Shown: piece by piece, positions 8,378-27,103 of the stretch | Layout of the letters: every line of letters starts with the position of its first letter | Numbering within the stretch: position 1 is the first letter of the stretch | Assembly: GCF_004027225.2 (NCBI RefSeq) | Contig: NC_044298.2 | Location: forward strand, 682,001-746,000 | DNA: 64,000 bases | From: Strigops habroptila | Taxonomy: Eukaryota > Chordata > Aves > Psittaciformes > Psittacidae | Direction: 5' to 3' | Translations under genes and position numbers: made by a program | Notes under the pieces: model-generated | What the model was told of the DNA's origin: nothing | Databases searched by the model: none | What the model saw: only the letters and a program-made list of their open reading frames with translations

Positions 8378-11064
8378 TCATTCCTCCTCCTCCTCTTCCT
8401 CCTCCTGCATGGCAATGGGCCGGTGGGCGGCCGGCTCCGTGCCGCCACGCTGGATGGACACGATGCCGCTGAGGAAGGCATAGCCCAGCATGGCCACCAG
8501 CCCCACCAGCACTGACAGCAGCTGGTTCCGCCGCTTGTGTGGGTCTTCCTCAGCCTCGTCGGTGCCCGCGGCCCGCGGGGCACTGCCTGGGTGCTCTCCT
8601 GGGGGGGCAGAGCCGGGATGCGGTGAGGGCACAGGGCACCCTGAGCCCGCTTGGTGAGGTGGGGGGGACACGCATCTCACCTCCGTCCCAGGGAAAGTAG
8701 AGGCTGAGGATGGAGGTGCAGTAGTTGCACAGGTTCTGCAGGGACTTGAGGTGCTGCTGCAGTTTCCCATTGGGAAGTTTCGCCTTCAGGAGCGGCGCCA
8801 GGCGGCTGAAGACGAAGGCGTCGAGGGAGGCTGGCCTGGGGCACAGAGACCTGCCCTGAGTCACTGCCCCAACCCAAAGCCACCAACCACATCAGCCACC
8901 CCCTGCGCCCCAGGGGATGCCAAGCAGCACCTCCTCCCTCTCTGCTTCCAGCCCCAAGGTGAGGACAGGGGGAGCAGGATGATCCCACCCCAGAGCTGGC
9001 TCCGACAAGAGATGGGGCTGGTAGCATCTCCTGTTGCCATGGACAGCCCCATCCCCTGCAAGCCTGCCCGACCCCAAAGTGACACGCATGGGCTGCAGGT
9101 CCCCCGCGGACCATGGGGTCACAGTCCTGCATGTGTGTGTGGAACATCTTCCCCCTGCAGCCACCTACGAGTCTCCGAAGAAAAACTTCTGGGATCCGAG
9201 GCGCTGGGACAAGAGCGTCAGACATTCCCGAGCATCCCGGTACAGCTGGAGCAGGAGAGAGGGTTGTCACCCCCCAGCCACGTGGCAGAACACGGGGAGT
9301 AGGACGGGAATGCTCAGCCAGGGTGAATCCCGGAGCCCAATGAGGAGCTGCTGTGCCCAGAGCACATCCCCTCACCTCCTTCTCCAGCTTCTCCTCATCC
9401 TCCATGTAACCGTCTCCCCACAGAAGCTGCAGCCGCTCGAGGTGCTGCTTGTGCATGCAGTTGGGCAGGAAGAAGTTCAAGGGGAAGGGGATGGTTTCCG
9501 CGTACCACTTCCGCGTGTGCTCCACGTAGTTCTTCGCGTCCACCCAGAAGGTGTGGATCTGCGGTGGGGAACAACCCGTGCCCAGGCTATAGTGGGGCTG
9601 GAGCCCGTGCCCGGTGCTGCTCACACAAACACAGAGTACCCCAGAGACCACGAGGGGCTGAGGGAGCAGCAGGGTCACAACCCACTGCTGCTACAGCAGA
9701 CCCCGGCAACCCTCATCCCTGCTCCTGCTGCTCCAGACCCTGGGATTTTCAACCTGAAAAGAGAAGGCTCTGGGAGCCCTTAGAGCAGCTCCAGTGCGTA
9801 AAAGGGCTACAGGAAACCTGGAGAGGGGCTTTGGACAAGGGATGGAGGGACAGGACAAGGGGAATGGCTTTAACCTGCCAGAGAGGAGACTGAGATGAGC
9901 TCTTGGGCAGAAGTTCTTCCCTGTGAGGGGGTTGGGACTGGATGAGCGTTAAGGTCCCTTCAACTCAAACCACTCCCTGGCACACCTGAGCCCACTGGCA
10001 TCACTCGGGGAGCAGATCCCACATTCCCTGTGTCCCCCCCATCCACAGGGAGACTCACCAGCACCGGCAGCAGCTTCTCCTCCAGCAGGGACACGAAGGC
10101 CAGCGTGTCCGCCCCTTGCGCAGCAGAGAGGTCGTAGTCAGCGTTGTACTTCTGCGGAGCAACACAAAGAGCACGATCCAGCAAGGAAGTGACAAATCCT
10201 GCCCTCTCCTTCCAGGGGTCTCCGGTGCCCTGGGGGTGCCCCTCATCCCCCCCATACCTGTTTCCTGAGGTGAGTTATGATCTGCTCCGTTTTGGAGATG
10301 GTGCCGTTGTCCCTCGTCTTCAAGGCCGGCAGGCGCCCTGAGGGCAGGAGAGGGGTGGGTGCAGGCAGCGGTGCCGGGGCGAGGGGTCCCCATGCTCGGG
10401 TAAGGGGTGCAAGGCAGAGGGGCATGTGGCAGGGACAGGGGGTGCGATGGGGCAGGGGGTGCAATGAGGTGGGGGTTGCAGTGGTGCAAGGAGGGGGGAA
10501 TGCAGTGAGGGGTACAATGGGGTCAGGGGGTGTGGTGAGGTCAGAACGGAAAGGTGCAGGGGTTTGAGGGAGCACAATGCAGTGGGGGGTGCACTGGGGC
10601 AGGGGGTGCACTGGGGGGTGCATTGAGGAGTGGGGTGCACTGGGGGGATGCACTGGGGCAGGGGTGGTGTCGTAGTTTAGACCCAGGGGTGCACTGGGGC
10701 AGGGGGTGTAATGGGGGGGGTTGCACTGGGGAGGTTGCACTGGGTCGGGTCAGAGGGTCGGGTGGTCCCGGCTGCCGGGCGGTGCCGGTAGCCCCGGGCG
10801 GGGGGGCCCTTACCGGAGGGGCTCCTCCAGGGGCTGGTGACCCGGTGCACCTTCAGCGGCGCGCCCGTGAACCGCGCGTACGTCTGCAAGAGGAGAGCGG
10901 CGGCGAGAGCGGGGGCTCGGCCGGACGGGACGCACCGACCCCGGCCCCGCCGCCACCGCGGCCCCGGCCCCGCCGCCGCTCACCAGCACGGCCAAGCAGT
11001 CGGGGTCCACCGAGGGCAGCCCCCAGCCCCCGGCCCAGCAGAACAGCTCCATGGGCGCCGCCAT
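8378..11064 (-). CDS. MTX1: metaxin-1, mitochondrial outer-membrane import/assembly component
   Basis: Eight exons, in order of transcription: 11064-10984, 10883-10814, 10337-10258, 10151-10059, 9558-9376, 9245-9169, 8835-8681, 8598-8378. They total 960 nt, 319 aa; the human short form is 317. The N terminus [20 protein letters not shown] begins the GST-like metaxin fold. The conserved [20 protein letters not shown] and KFFFGD/SPASLDAF segments follow. A single C-terminal membrane helix ([20 protein letters not shown]) is followed by an acidic tail of eight Glu. Metaxin-1 acts with metaxin-2 and SAM50 in the outer membrane to insert beta-barrel proteins. It shares a divergent promoter with THBS3. 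Confidence 0.96.
9745..9972 (+). mobile_element. CR1 LINE fragment in MTX1 intron 4
   Basis: CR1 phrases in plus orientation, including 'gaagttcttccctgtgaggg' and the tail 'gactggatgagcgttaaggt'. The end is degraded (cccttcaactcaaacca). The inner part is shortened. The element is antisense to MTX1. Confidence 0.75.
10440..10745. repeat. GTGCACTGGGG-type minisatellite in MTX1 intron 2
   Basis: Irregular tandem copies of ggggtgcactggggcaggg-like units fill most of the intron between MTX1 exons 2 and 3. G runs suggest quadruplex potential. Confidence 0.7.
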
Positions 11065-12189
11065 CTTCCCGCCCGACCCGGAACCACACGGACCGGCTCC
11101 GCCCGTCCCCACCGCGGGGCGGCTCCGCCACCGGCCGCGCCACCGACCCGAGGCCGCCCCGTGTCCGAGCGGAGCCCCCGACACAGGGACGGCCGCGCCC
11201 CGTGTCCCACCGCCCCGCACGTGTCTATGGAAAGGGAACGGGGCCGGGAGCCCGCTGGCACCGGAGGGACGGGAACTCCCCGCGGGCGGCTCGGGAGCAG
11301 CCCCCGCCCCGTCCCGCCGCTGCCCGGGGCCGCTGCCCTGCGCCGAGCCGCTGGCGCGGGGCTGGAGCCGGGGGAACGGCGCTGGGGCGGCCGCGGCCCG
11401 TTGTTATGGAGCCGGGGGAAACAGCAGTAAACACGGCCGGGGCCGCCCGCCCGCCTTGGCCGCTGCTCAGCGGGGAGCGGCCCGAGCGGCCCCGGGCGCT
11501 GCAGCGGGCTCCGGCGGCACGGACCGGACCGGGTCGGCACCGCGCGGCTCTGCCCAACCGAGCGATGCCCGCGGGGCCCCGCGCTGCTGCCTCCGCCCGA
11601 GGGCACGGCGAGGCTCTCCCGGCGAGCCCGCTCGCCCGGCTCCCTGCCCGGGGCGCAGGAGAAGGCGCTCCCGGGGTGAGCTCATCGCGCTGCTCCGGGG
11701 CTTGGGCCGGGGCCCGGCGCTGATTTATGCCGCTAAGCGCTCCCAGGCGCTGGCTCCGCTCCCGCCGGGGAGCACCGCCCGGCCCGGGGGTTGGCACCGG
11801 GGGACACCCCGGCAAAACAGCCCCCGCCGTCCCCGCAGCCCCGGCTTTCCCGGGCTGGGATGCTCCGGCGCTGCTGGGGCGGCTCTGGCTCGCGGGAAGG
11901 CGGCCCCAGACTGCCTGACCTCCCGCTGAACCGGCGAGCAGGAGCTGCGCCAGGGGCGGGCAGCGCCAGGGCGGCCGGTGGGTCACCCGCGGCCCCGGTG
12001 CGCCGCGTCCCGCCCCGCTCCTGTCCCCTCCGCCGGCGGGGCCGCAGCACCGAGCGCCCGCCGGGGTCCCCGGGATGCGCGCCCGTGATTGACGGCTCTT
12101 TGTTTCCTCCTCGCCGGCAGCCCCGGCCCCTCCCCCGTCGCGCCACCCCGCCCCACCGCGCTCCGCTCCGCACCGGCGGTACCGGCGGC
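11065..12189. promoter_or_regulatory. bidirectional CpG-rich promoter of MTX1 and THBS3
   Basis: The two start codons (11064 minus, 12190 plus) are 1.1 kb apart and face away from each other across very CpG-rich sequence with GC boxes and no clear TATA box. MTX1 and THBS3 are known to share a divergent promoter in mammals. Chance open frames on both strands are ignored. Confidence 0.75.
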
Positions 12190-19286
<7,097 letters not shown>

Positions 19287-19607
19287 GCGGCCGCGCCCGG
19301 CCCGGTTCCCCCCCAGCCCCGCCGGCGGCACCGCTCCGGGCCCCGCTCCCGGCCAGGCCCCGCTCCGGGCCCCCCGCGGACTTTGCACTGCCGGTACCGG
19401 CGCGGCCCCCCCCGCTGCTGCTCCGGTCCCTGCCCGAAGTCTGGCCATAAAGTTTTGAGTGTTTTCTAGCCTGCGCGCCCCGTTCCTTAGTGGGGGGGGG
19501 GGTCCGGTGCCCCGAGAGGGCTCTGCCCCCCCCCTCCCCCGGGTGCTCTGCGGTCCGGTAGTCGCGGAGGCGGGGGTGTCGGTGCGCGGCCGGTGCCACC
19601 GGCGGAG

Positions 19608-19694
19608 CCCGCGGCGGCGGGAGGCCGGGACGAGTGCAATATTGGTAGGCGAGAGCACAACACTGCACCGCATCCCGTCCCTCCCGCCGCCCCG
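19608..19694 (-). ncRNA. MIR92B: microRNA mir-92b precursor
   Basis: On the minus strand the 3' arm (19641 to 19620) reads TATTGCACTCGTCCCGGCCT plus CC, identical to the 22-nt human miR-92b-3p as I recall it. It carries the miR-25/92 family seed. The 5' arm (19682 to 19661, AGGGACGGGATGCGGTGCAG plus TG) matches human miR-92b-5p with one difference. The arms pair, a loop of about 19 nt joins them, and GC-rich flanks (ggcggcggg / ccgccgcc) extend the stem. Human MIR92B lies at the same place, between THBS3 and MUC1 and on the strand opposite to both. Confidence 0.96.
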
Positions 19695-19697
19695 GAG

Positions 19698-19960
19698 GAC
19701 GCGCACCGGACCCGCCGCCGCCGCCGCTCGGGCCGCTCCGTGGGAACTGCGCGGTGCGCGCCGAGCCCCGGCGGCACTGCCCGGTCGCCATGGCGACGGC
19801 TGTCCCGGCAACGCGGCGGAATGTGCTCCCGCCCGCCCGGGAGCGCGCGGGGCCGCTACCGGCCCCCCCCCCCCCCCCCCCCGCCCCACGGCGGCGACAA
19901 TGGGCGCGGCGGCACCGGGCCCCTCTCTTAAAAGGGCAACGCGGCGGGCGCGGGGCTGCC
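19698..19960 (-). promoter_or_regulatory. candidate promoter of the mir-92b primary transcript
   Basis: CpG-rich sequence upstream of the hairpin on its own strand. It contains the palindrome GTCGCCATGGCGAC at 19784-19797 and a TTTTAAGAG box (plus-strand ctcttaaaag near 19925) that could serve as a weak TATA element. Position and motifs only. Confidence 0.35.
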
Positions 19961-20215
19961 CCGCCCGTACCGGTACCGGTGGCAGTGCCCGGGGCAGCGC
20001 TGCCCGTTCCCGGACCGGGGCCGCAGCGCGACCGGGGCGTGCGGGAACCGGGGGGTGCCGCGCGGTACCGAGCGCCTCCCGGCCCGTCCGGTGCACGGCG
20101 CGGAGGGGCTGTGCCACCACCACCACACACACACCCGCCCTCCAAGCTACGAGGGGTACCCGCGGGCTCCGGTCCCGCTCCCGGTTCCCGTCCCGGGCGT
20201 GTTGTGAGCACCGTG

Positions 20216-20235
20216 CCCGCCAGGGGGCGCCGCAG
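20216..20235 (+). promoter_or_regulatory. CTCF-like site
   Basis: CCGCCAGGGGGCGCCGCAG matches the CTCF core (CCASYAGRKGGCR). It stands between mir-92b and MUC1. Confidence 0.55.
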
Positions 20236-20439
20236 CTCAGTCGCCGCCGGGGCGGGTGGGACCCACCGAGACCCAACCGGGACCCACCGGCCCCTCGAAC
20301 GGCGCCGGGCCCGGAGGTCGCTGCCGTGGGGGACGGGGCCCTCGGTGTGGCAGGGACGAGCCCGTTCCCTGCCCTCGGCCCCCCCTCACGGCGAGTGCTC
20401 CATCGGTTCTGCCGAGGGGAACGTTGAACGGGTGGGGGG

Positions 20440-21540
20440 GGTCCGGGGGACGGGAGTTGGCGCAGGGCAGAACGCGGGGGGTCAGCTCGAATGGGGGCTT
20501 TCGGGGGGCGGGCCTTGGGGGGGAGAAGGGTTATCATGGTCACCCAGAGCTTGCTGCCCATCCCCTGCCGCGTCCCCCCTGCCTGGCTTCAATGCAGGGC
20601 GCCCCGTCGGGGGATTGGGGTGCAGCAGGGTCCTATCGCACCCATCTGACGCGCAGGCCACCCACCCCTTGGGCACCGCGGAGGGTCCCCTCCCTTCCGC
20701 TCCCCTTTGCACTGACACCCCCCGCTCGCCGCGCAGGGCAGGGCAGGATGCCGGGCCGGGGGGGCCCTGGCCAAGCCCTTTCCGAGACTTGGGGCCTTCC
20801 CCGAGAATCGGGGCTCTTCCGCAGGGCAGGTGCAGGGAGGGACCAGAATGGTTGGTGTGCTCTGGCCGTGCCAGGAGCACGTGTCACCGGGCAGGACGGG
20901 GGCACCAGCGGCACCTCGTACCCCTGGGGTGGAGCATCAGCATCCGGCTTGGCACCGGGCATCGGCCAGGGCCAGGGGCTGTGTCCCAAAGCGGGATGAG
21001 GGTCTTATGCCTATTGTGGCACTCAGGCCTGGGGAGGTGCACTGGGACCTGGCAGGGAGGTTACTGGGAGGTACTGGGATTTTATGGGGCTCCGGGCCCC
21101 ACCTGCGTAAGCATTTCGGGGGGGGTATCAGCAGTGTTTATTTGAGCGTAGGGTGAGGCAGGGGCCGGCTGGTAATGATTAACTCAGGGCTGAGCCAGAT
21201 GATGAGCGCCCCCCCGGTACGAGGGGCTGGGGGGCTCTGTCCCCCCCTTGCTCCCCACCATATCCTGGGGCCTGTGGCGCAGTCCATGGGGTTAATGTGG
21301 GTTTAACCCCCAAGCCCCCCTGCCCAGGGATCCAGGGATTCCCGGCCACTGCCCCTTCTCTCTGCCCCCACCCGTGGCTTGGGGACGCTGCTGGTGGTGC
21401 CCCCCCAACCCGGGGGACTGAGCGGGACCCAACTCCGCGGGACAGGATGCTGCGGGGTCCCATCGCCCCCCGTGCCCGGTGCGAAGCGGTGCGGAGGGAC
21501 CCCGCCTCGGTGGGGCCGGCGGCGGGGTGGGGCCTCCTCA
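20440..21540. other. intergenic upstream of MUC1, no gene seen
   Basis: Unique GC-rich sequence. Open frames in it are chance products of base composition. No repeat family is recognised. Confidence 0.5.
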
Positions 21541-21557
21541 CCTGCCTCAGGTGTTTC

Positions 21558-21563
21558 TATAAA
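21558..21563 (+). promoter_or_regulatory. MUC1: TATA box of MUC1
   Basis: TATAAA in 'ttctataaagctcccg', 98 bp upstream of the start codon, places transcription start near 21590. It is the clearest TATA box among the genes in this window. Confidence 0.7.
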
Positions 21564-21660
21564 GCTCCCGCCGCCGTCGAACCGCCAGTTCCTGCTCTCG
21601 GGACCGGAGCGAGCCGCCAGCGCGCAGGGGAGGGCTCCGGCGCCCCCCCGGACTAGCCCC

Positions 21661-24600
21661 ATGGCCACCACCACCCTCCTGCTGCTGCTGGCGCTGGGCG
21701 CAGGTGAGGGGCTGCGGACGGTGACACCCCGAGCCCGCGGGGCTGGGTCAATGGGGGGTAGGATCCGGGCCCCCGTGGCTGCTTCTGAGTGGGGACCAGG
21801 GGACCCCGGCACCAGGGATGTCACCGCCTCTCCCGGTGCATCGCCCCGGGGCTGGTGGTCCCCAGCAAAGGCGGGACATGGGGGTCTTGCACAGCCCATG
21901 GCTCCTGTCGGCCGTGTCGGTGCAGCCGGAGCCGGCTCTGCCCGGGGCTGGTATTCAGGCGTGTCTGTGAGCAGCGGGACCGCGGGCTCCCCTCCAGCAC
22001 CACTGGGACACCGCCAGGGGCAGGGTGGTGACCCACAGCAAAGGGGGTTCATGGGGTGGGGATGGGGGGGCGGCTGTAGGTCTGGTGCTCCCCATAGTGC
22101 CATGTGTGCCCAGCACCAGCCCCGGCCGCGGGGTGTTCTGGTTGACCGGTGGTTGGCTCCTGAGGTCGTGGTGGTTCCCGGTGCCCAGGGAGTGTCCAGC
22201 CAAGGAGCCGTGTTGGGTAAATCCTTCTCAGCCACCGACTCCTGGTGCTTCCTTTAGGTAACTGTGCCAGCACCACCACCACAGAGACCACCACCACAGA
22301 GACCACCACCACTGACACAACCACCACAGAGACAATCACAACCACCACGGAGACGACCACTGAGACGACCACCACCACCCCCATGACCACCACTCCAAAC
22401 ATCACCATCACAAGCAGCAACGGGACCCAAGCCCCTGCTACAGCCTTCCCCAGCACAAGCAAAACCACAAGCTTCCAGCTCAGCAGCGCCACCACCAACA
22501 GCACCGCGGTGCCCACCCGTGGCAGCACTGCCACCCCCTACACCAACACCACTGCAAACAGCAGCAGCTTGGTCCCCCCCTTCAGCAGCACTGTGGGTCC
22601 CACCTTTGCCACCAACACAACCAACAGCAGCACCGTGGCTCCCACCTCTGGCACCAACACAACCGACAGCAGCACCGTGGCTCCCACCTCTGGCACCAAC
22701 ACAACCGACAGCAGCACCGTGGCTCCCACCTCTCGCACCAACACAACCGACAGCAGCACCGTGGCTCCCACCTCTGGCACCAACACAACCAACAGCAGCA
22801 CCGTGGCTCCCACCTCTGACACGGATGGTGGCACAGTGATCCCCACCTCCAGCACCAAAAGCAGCACCACCCAGGTTGTCCCCACACACAGAACCTCTGT
22901 CACAGCTCCCGGGCAGACCTCCACGGTGTCATCGGGTAGCAGCGATGCTCCTCAGCCCAGCATAGCCACCGCGGTCCAGCTGCTGCGCAGCATCGCGCTG
23001 TCCTTCCGCATCCTCAACAGGAGCTTCAATGAGAGCCTGCGTGACCCCGTGTCGGAGCAGTACAGGAGCCTGAGCCGCTCTGTGCTGGACATGGTGAGTC
23101 CCAGAGCAAAGCCCCTGGTTCTGTGCCCTGTGCAAGTGCCCCTGGCACCCACTTCAGCAGCACTGGTGCCGTGATGGGGAGCGCCGAGGGGATGGGATGG
23201 ATGGAGGGAGGGATGTGGTGTCTGCTGTGAGGTGTCCATCACCCTCATGCTCTGTTCCAGTTTGACCATGTCTATGGCAGTGGGCAGAGCTACAAGGGAT
23301 GCAGCGAGCTCCGTTTCAGGTGAGTAGGGCTGCACCATGCAGATCCCCTGGTGCTGGGCACGATTTGGGTGCTAACACCTCTCCCATGGGCAGCCAAGGC
23401 TCCGTGGCGGTGCTGTCCGTCCTCGTGTTTGGCCAGGGCAACGCCACCATCTCCAGCACTGCCGTTGAGCAGCAGCTGAGGAACAGCCTGAACCAGGAGG
23501 GCTTCATCATGGACCTGCAGCTGGATGACATCCGGAGTGAGCAGGAGCTTTGGGATGGGGATGCGAGGGAGGATGGAGCCTCACGGGGGTGCTCGGGGGG
23601 GCTCCCTGGTGGTGGGAGCAACCCACAGAGCCAATGCGGGTTCCCAGTGCCCACAGTGGACAGCACTGGGAAGGCCAACTGGACCCTGTGGAGGAGGCCC
23701 CTTCCTGGGGATCTCCCAGGGCTGTTGGTCCTGGCCAGCCCCATGGCTCTGCCCCACAGCACAGACACGGCTCTGGTCCTCTTTCAGGCAACATGGAGAT
23801 GTCCTCAGCACCGGCGCCTGCAGTGCCGGACTGGGCCATTGCTCTGCTGGTCCTGGTCTGCATCCTGCTGCTGCTGAGCATCCTCACCTGCCTTCTGCTG
23901 GTGAGTCCCCCATCCCTTCTGCCAGTGGGACCCTGTCCCCATCCCTGTGCCATCAGCCCCCCAGTCCCATCCCTGTCCCCCCCAGACAATCTGTGCGTGC
24001 CGCCGGAAGACCCGTGGGAAGCTGGACCTGTTCAGCACGAAGGATTCCTACCACCCCATGGCTGAGTATCTGCAGTACCAGAGCCACGGGCGCTACATGT
24101 CACCCAGCGGCAAACCCAACCCTTACAGCCAGGTGAGCGCCCAGCACCGCTGTGCCCAGGGCCGCTGGCACCCAGCAGCTCCCATGGCCGCTGGTTAATG
24201 GCTAACGGAGCCAGCGGGGCAGGGGACGGTGGCTCTGGGACCTGCGAGGTAACTTTCACGCCTGGATGGAGCAGCGGCACCGGTGCTGCCGGGGGCCGGC
24301 GCTGGCAGACCTGGCCCGGCGAGCTCCACAACCTCGGGTGGCTGCTGCTGCTCTGCCCCTTCCCAAGTGCCGCCGTGTCCCAGCCAGAGCCTCGCATCTG
24401 CTGGAGTCGGGGCATCCTTCTGCACCCCATCTGCAGCACCCCGTATCCAGAGCCACATAACCTGCACCCCATCTCCTGCAATCCATCTCCTGCAATCCAT
24501 CTCCTGCAATCCATCTCCTGCACCCTGTATCCAGCACCCCACATTCTGCACCCTGTATTCAGCACCCCATCTCCTCCACCCTGTATCCTGCACCCCTTAT

Positions 24601-25170
24601 TCAGCACCCCATCTCCTGCATCCTGCGCATGGAAGCTGCAGGACAGTGCCAGGAGCCGCCCGCACACGCACAGGGCCCGGCTCCCGGAGCGATGTGGGGC
24701 ATAGGGGCCATGGCCGTGCCCTCCATGCTCTGCCATGCACTGGTGCTGCAGCGGGAGCTGCATCCAGCTGCGTGGCCCCATCGAGCAGCTCCCCCTGAGC
24801 AAACACCAGGGGCCCGAGTAAATATTTACCTTGGCTCTGGCTGGGCCGGGCTTATCGTGCAGGAAGAGGGACATGGCCAGGGCCACGGCTCCTGTGCCCA
24901 GGGTGCCCATGGTGGGTTATGGGTGCCCATGGGGGTCTATGGGGGGATCATGGTGGCCTTAGTGTGCCCATAGGCAACTATGGGTGCCCATGATGCAGGA
25001 TGGGGGGGACACGTGTTTGGGCTGACCCGGTGGTGGTGGGGGGGTTCCCGCACTGAGGAGGGGGCTCATCCCAGCCCTGACCCCCCTTTCCCCAGGTCGC
25101 TGGCAGCAATGGCGCAGGGACCGGCACCTTCACCTACACCAACCCTTCTGCCACCTCCGACAACCTCTGA
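21661..25170 (+). CDS. MUC1: mucin-1, membrane mucin with SEA domain
   Basis: Seven exons: 21661-21703, 22258-23093, 23261-23319, 23394-23536, 23788-23900, 23986-24132, 25096-25170. They total 1416 nt, 471 aa. A signal peptide (MATTTLLLLLALGA) is followed by a Thr/Ser/Pro-rich region (about 17-250) with poly-Thr stretches and five 14-residue repeats. The SEA domain carries the self-cleavage site in FSQG|SVAV (residues 312-319). A membrane helix (about 376-402) follows with a CACRRK stop-transfer. The cytoplasmic tail keeps YHPMAEY, HGRY and YTNPSATS, matching signalling motifs of mammalian MUC1. It forms the epithelial surface glycocalyx and signals through the tail. The mucin repeat region is short compared with typical human alleles. 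The neighbouring THBS3 and TRIM46 are as in human. Confidence 0.95.
22611..22820 (+). repeat. MUC1: MUC1 coding minisatellite, five units of 42 bp
   Basis: Five exact-length 42-bp units encode TNTTDSSTVAPTSG-like peptides. Each carries one potential N-glycosylation site and many O-glycosylation acceptors. Units differ by only one to three bases. Confidence 0.95.
24420..24640. repeat. tandem repeat in MUC1 intron 6
   Basis: Copies of 'catctcctgcaatc' (about 15 bp) grade into units such as 'cagcaccccatctcctgcacc'. The tract lies in the last intron, between the membrane/tail exon and the final exon. Confidence 0.8.
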
Positions 25171-25468
25171 GTGACACCAGGATGCACAAGAAAAGGGCTT
25201 GGGGGGAGCAGCACCGGCCCCGGGCTCGCCCCCCCCCGCCACATGCAGCAGGAGCAGGATGGTTCTGGAGCAGCTGGATTCGTGCGCATGACAGAACTGG
25301 ATGGACAGGGATTGGGATCCGGGCTGGGAGGGAGTCCCTGTGCCCCCTGGTCCCTGCACTCGCTTGGCTTTGTAGCCCTGGTCGGTACCGAGGGGGGGGT
25401 CCAGGCTCCTGCCCCCTTCCCCCCGCGCTCGCCCCTCAATTCAATGGCTCTTTTGTGGTGTTATTTTA

Positions 25469-25474
25469 TATAAA
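25469..25474 (+). other. MUC1: probable MUC1 polyadenylation signal TATAAA
   Basis: AT-rich block 'ttattttatataaatatatc' about 300 nt after the stop, in otherwise GC-rich sequence. TATAAA is a known weaker variant of AATAAA. Confidence 0.45.
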
Positions 25475-25479
25475 TATAT

Positions 25480-27090
25480 CTCTCTATGTGGGATGTGGGC
25501 GCCAGGCTCGGCTCGGGGGGGTCCTGGGGGTGTTTATCCCACGTCCAGGGGTGCTGGGACAAGCCCGATGGGTCTGCCCCGGGCTCTGTGCTGGGGCTGT
25601 CCCTCACTTGCTCGGATTGGTGCCCCCCGTGCCCCCTCCCGCTCACACCCGCGCTCCCGGTTTCTGCCGCATGAGCAAACACGTCCCGTTCGGCACAACC
25701 GGTTGCGCCGCGTCACTCAAAGGTGACGATGGGAAAGGTGACCGAAGGGCCATAACGCATCAGCCCGGCCCGAGCGCGGCCGATCCCGCTCCAAACCCCT
25801 CCTGGTCCAGGTTTAGGATGCTCCAAACCCAGAGCGAGCCCCGAGAGGGCTCTGGGGAAGACAAGAGGAGCACGGCAGGGCTGGGGGGCAGCGGGGTGGA
25901 GCAGTGGGGCGGGGGATAGAAGGAGGACCTGGTCTGCTTGCCATGGGGCAGAGAGTGGGGCACTGAGCGGGGGGGCAGCCCCACGGCAGCCCCGCTTTGG
26001 GGCTGGGCGCTGGAAGGGTTTTGGCGACCACTGGAACAGCAGAAGAACAAGGAAACAACCTTCCCAAACGCGATCCCTTGTGAGCGCGGGCGCGGGGCCA
26101 GCGGGTGGCTGGTGGGGGCCCGGGGGGCCCTGCCCTGCAGGAGTGGTGGCACAAGCCCCAGGGCTGGGGGGCAGTTGGGGGGGGTAAGGGGGTGTCTCTG
26201 CTTCTGGTTTTCCTTGTGCCGCGCTGGTATCAGAGTTGCCAACAGCAACAGTGGGACCAGCATCCTGGCAGCGGGGCTGCGGGGATGGGGATGGGGGGGC
26301 TGCAGCGATGTGGTGCACGGGGAGGGGGGGGGGGTGGCACAGGAGGAGGCGCACCCGGTGATGGGGATGGGGGGACCCTGCCTTGGCTGGGGCACAAGGG
26401 CAGCACCGAGGGTGTCACCCCCAGCCCCGCACCCCCAGGACACGGTGCAGGAGGGGGGGTGCGGCCGGGCAGGGTGGGTCCCGTCCCGCCCCCCTCCAAA
26501 CTCTTCCGGCCCTGGGCAGGGCCCTCAGTAATCGAAACTGGGCACGACAAAGAGCTGCTTGTTCAAAGGGAGCCGGTCCGGCCCCGACAGCGCCCGACAG
26601 CGCCCGACAGCGCCGACAGCGAGGGACCGCGATCCCCTAGGACAGGGGATAGGGAAAGATATAGGGAGAGATATAGGGGGAAGGACAGGGATAAGTACAG
26701 GCCGAGCCCCACATACAGCCCCTCCTCGTGCCACGCTGTCTCCCATCACCCCGCAGGACACAGGTACCCAGAATGTGGGTCCAGCCCTTGTTGCCACCCC
26801 AGAGGACGCCCCAGTGCCTGGCGGCCCCCCCCGCCCCCGGCTGGACCCTTGTCCCCCTCCCAGGCTTGTGCTGGGAAATGTCACTGGAGTGCCCCGACAC
26901 CACGGGGATGGGCGGCAGCAGCCGGGCAGGGACTGGACACGTCAGCACTGCCCGAGCCCTGCCCTGAGCACGATTAGCCCGTGCTGGCCACAGCCCCAAG
27001 GACAGCTCAGCCCCACAGCCCTGCTGCCAGCCCCATGGCCCTGCTGCCAGCCCCACAGCCCTGGGGGGGGTGGCTCAGGAGGAGTCTGGC
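25480..27090. other. intergenic between convergent MUC1 and TRIM46
   Basis: No gene is recognised. At 26580-26630 there are several short copies of 'gcgcccgacagc'. At 26640-26700 a purine-rich stretch contains 'gatatagggagagatatag'. Confidence 0.5.
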
Positions 27091-27097
27091 ATTGCAG

Positions 27098-27103
27098 TTT
27101 ATT
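27098..27103 (-). other. TRIM46: polyadenylation signal AATAAA of TRIM46
   Basis: TTTATT on the plus strand, 678 nt beyond the stop codon of the minus-strand gene. Confidence 0.65.

Noticed and set aside
10554-11723. 389-codon plus-strand frame over MTX1 exons 1-2 and the shared promoter
   Set aside because: Antisense shadow of MTX1 plus CpG-island sequence.
22245-22257. MUC1 exon 2 starting further left
   Set aside because: The open frame continues left, but the acceptor at 22257 joins in phase with the signal-peptide exon at 21661-21703.
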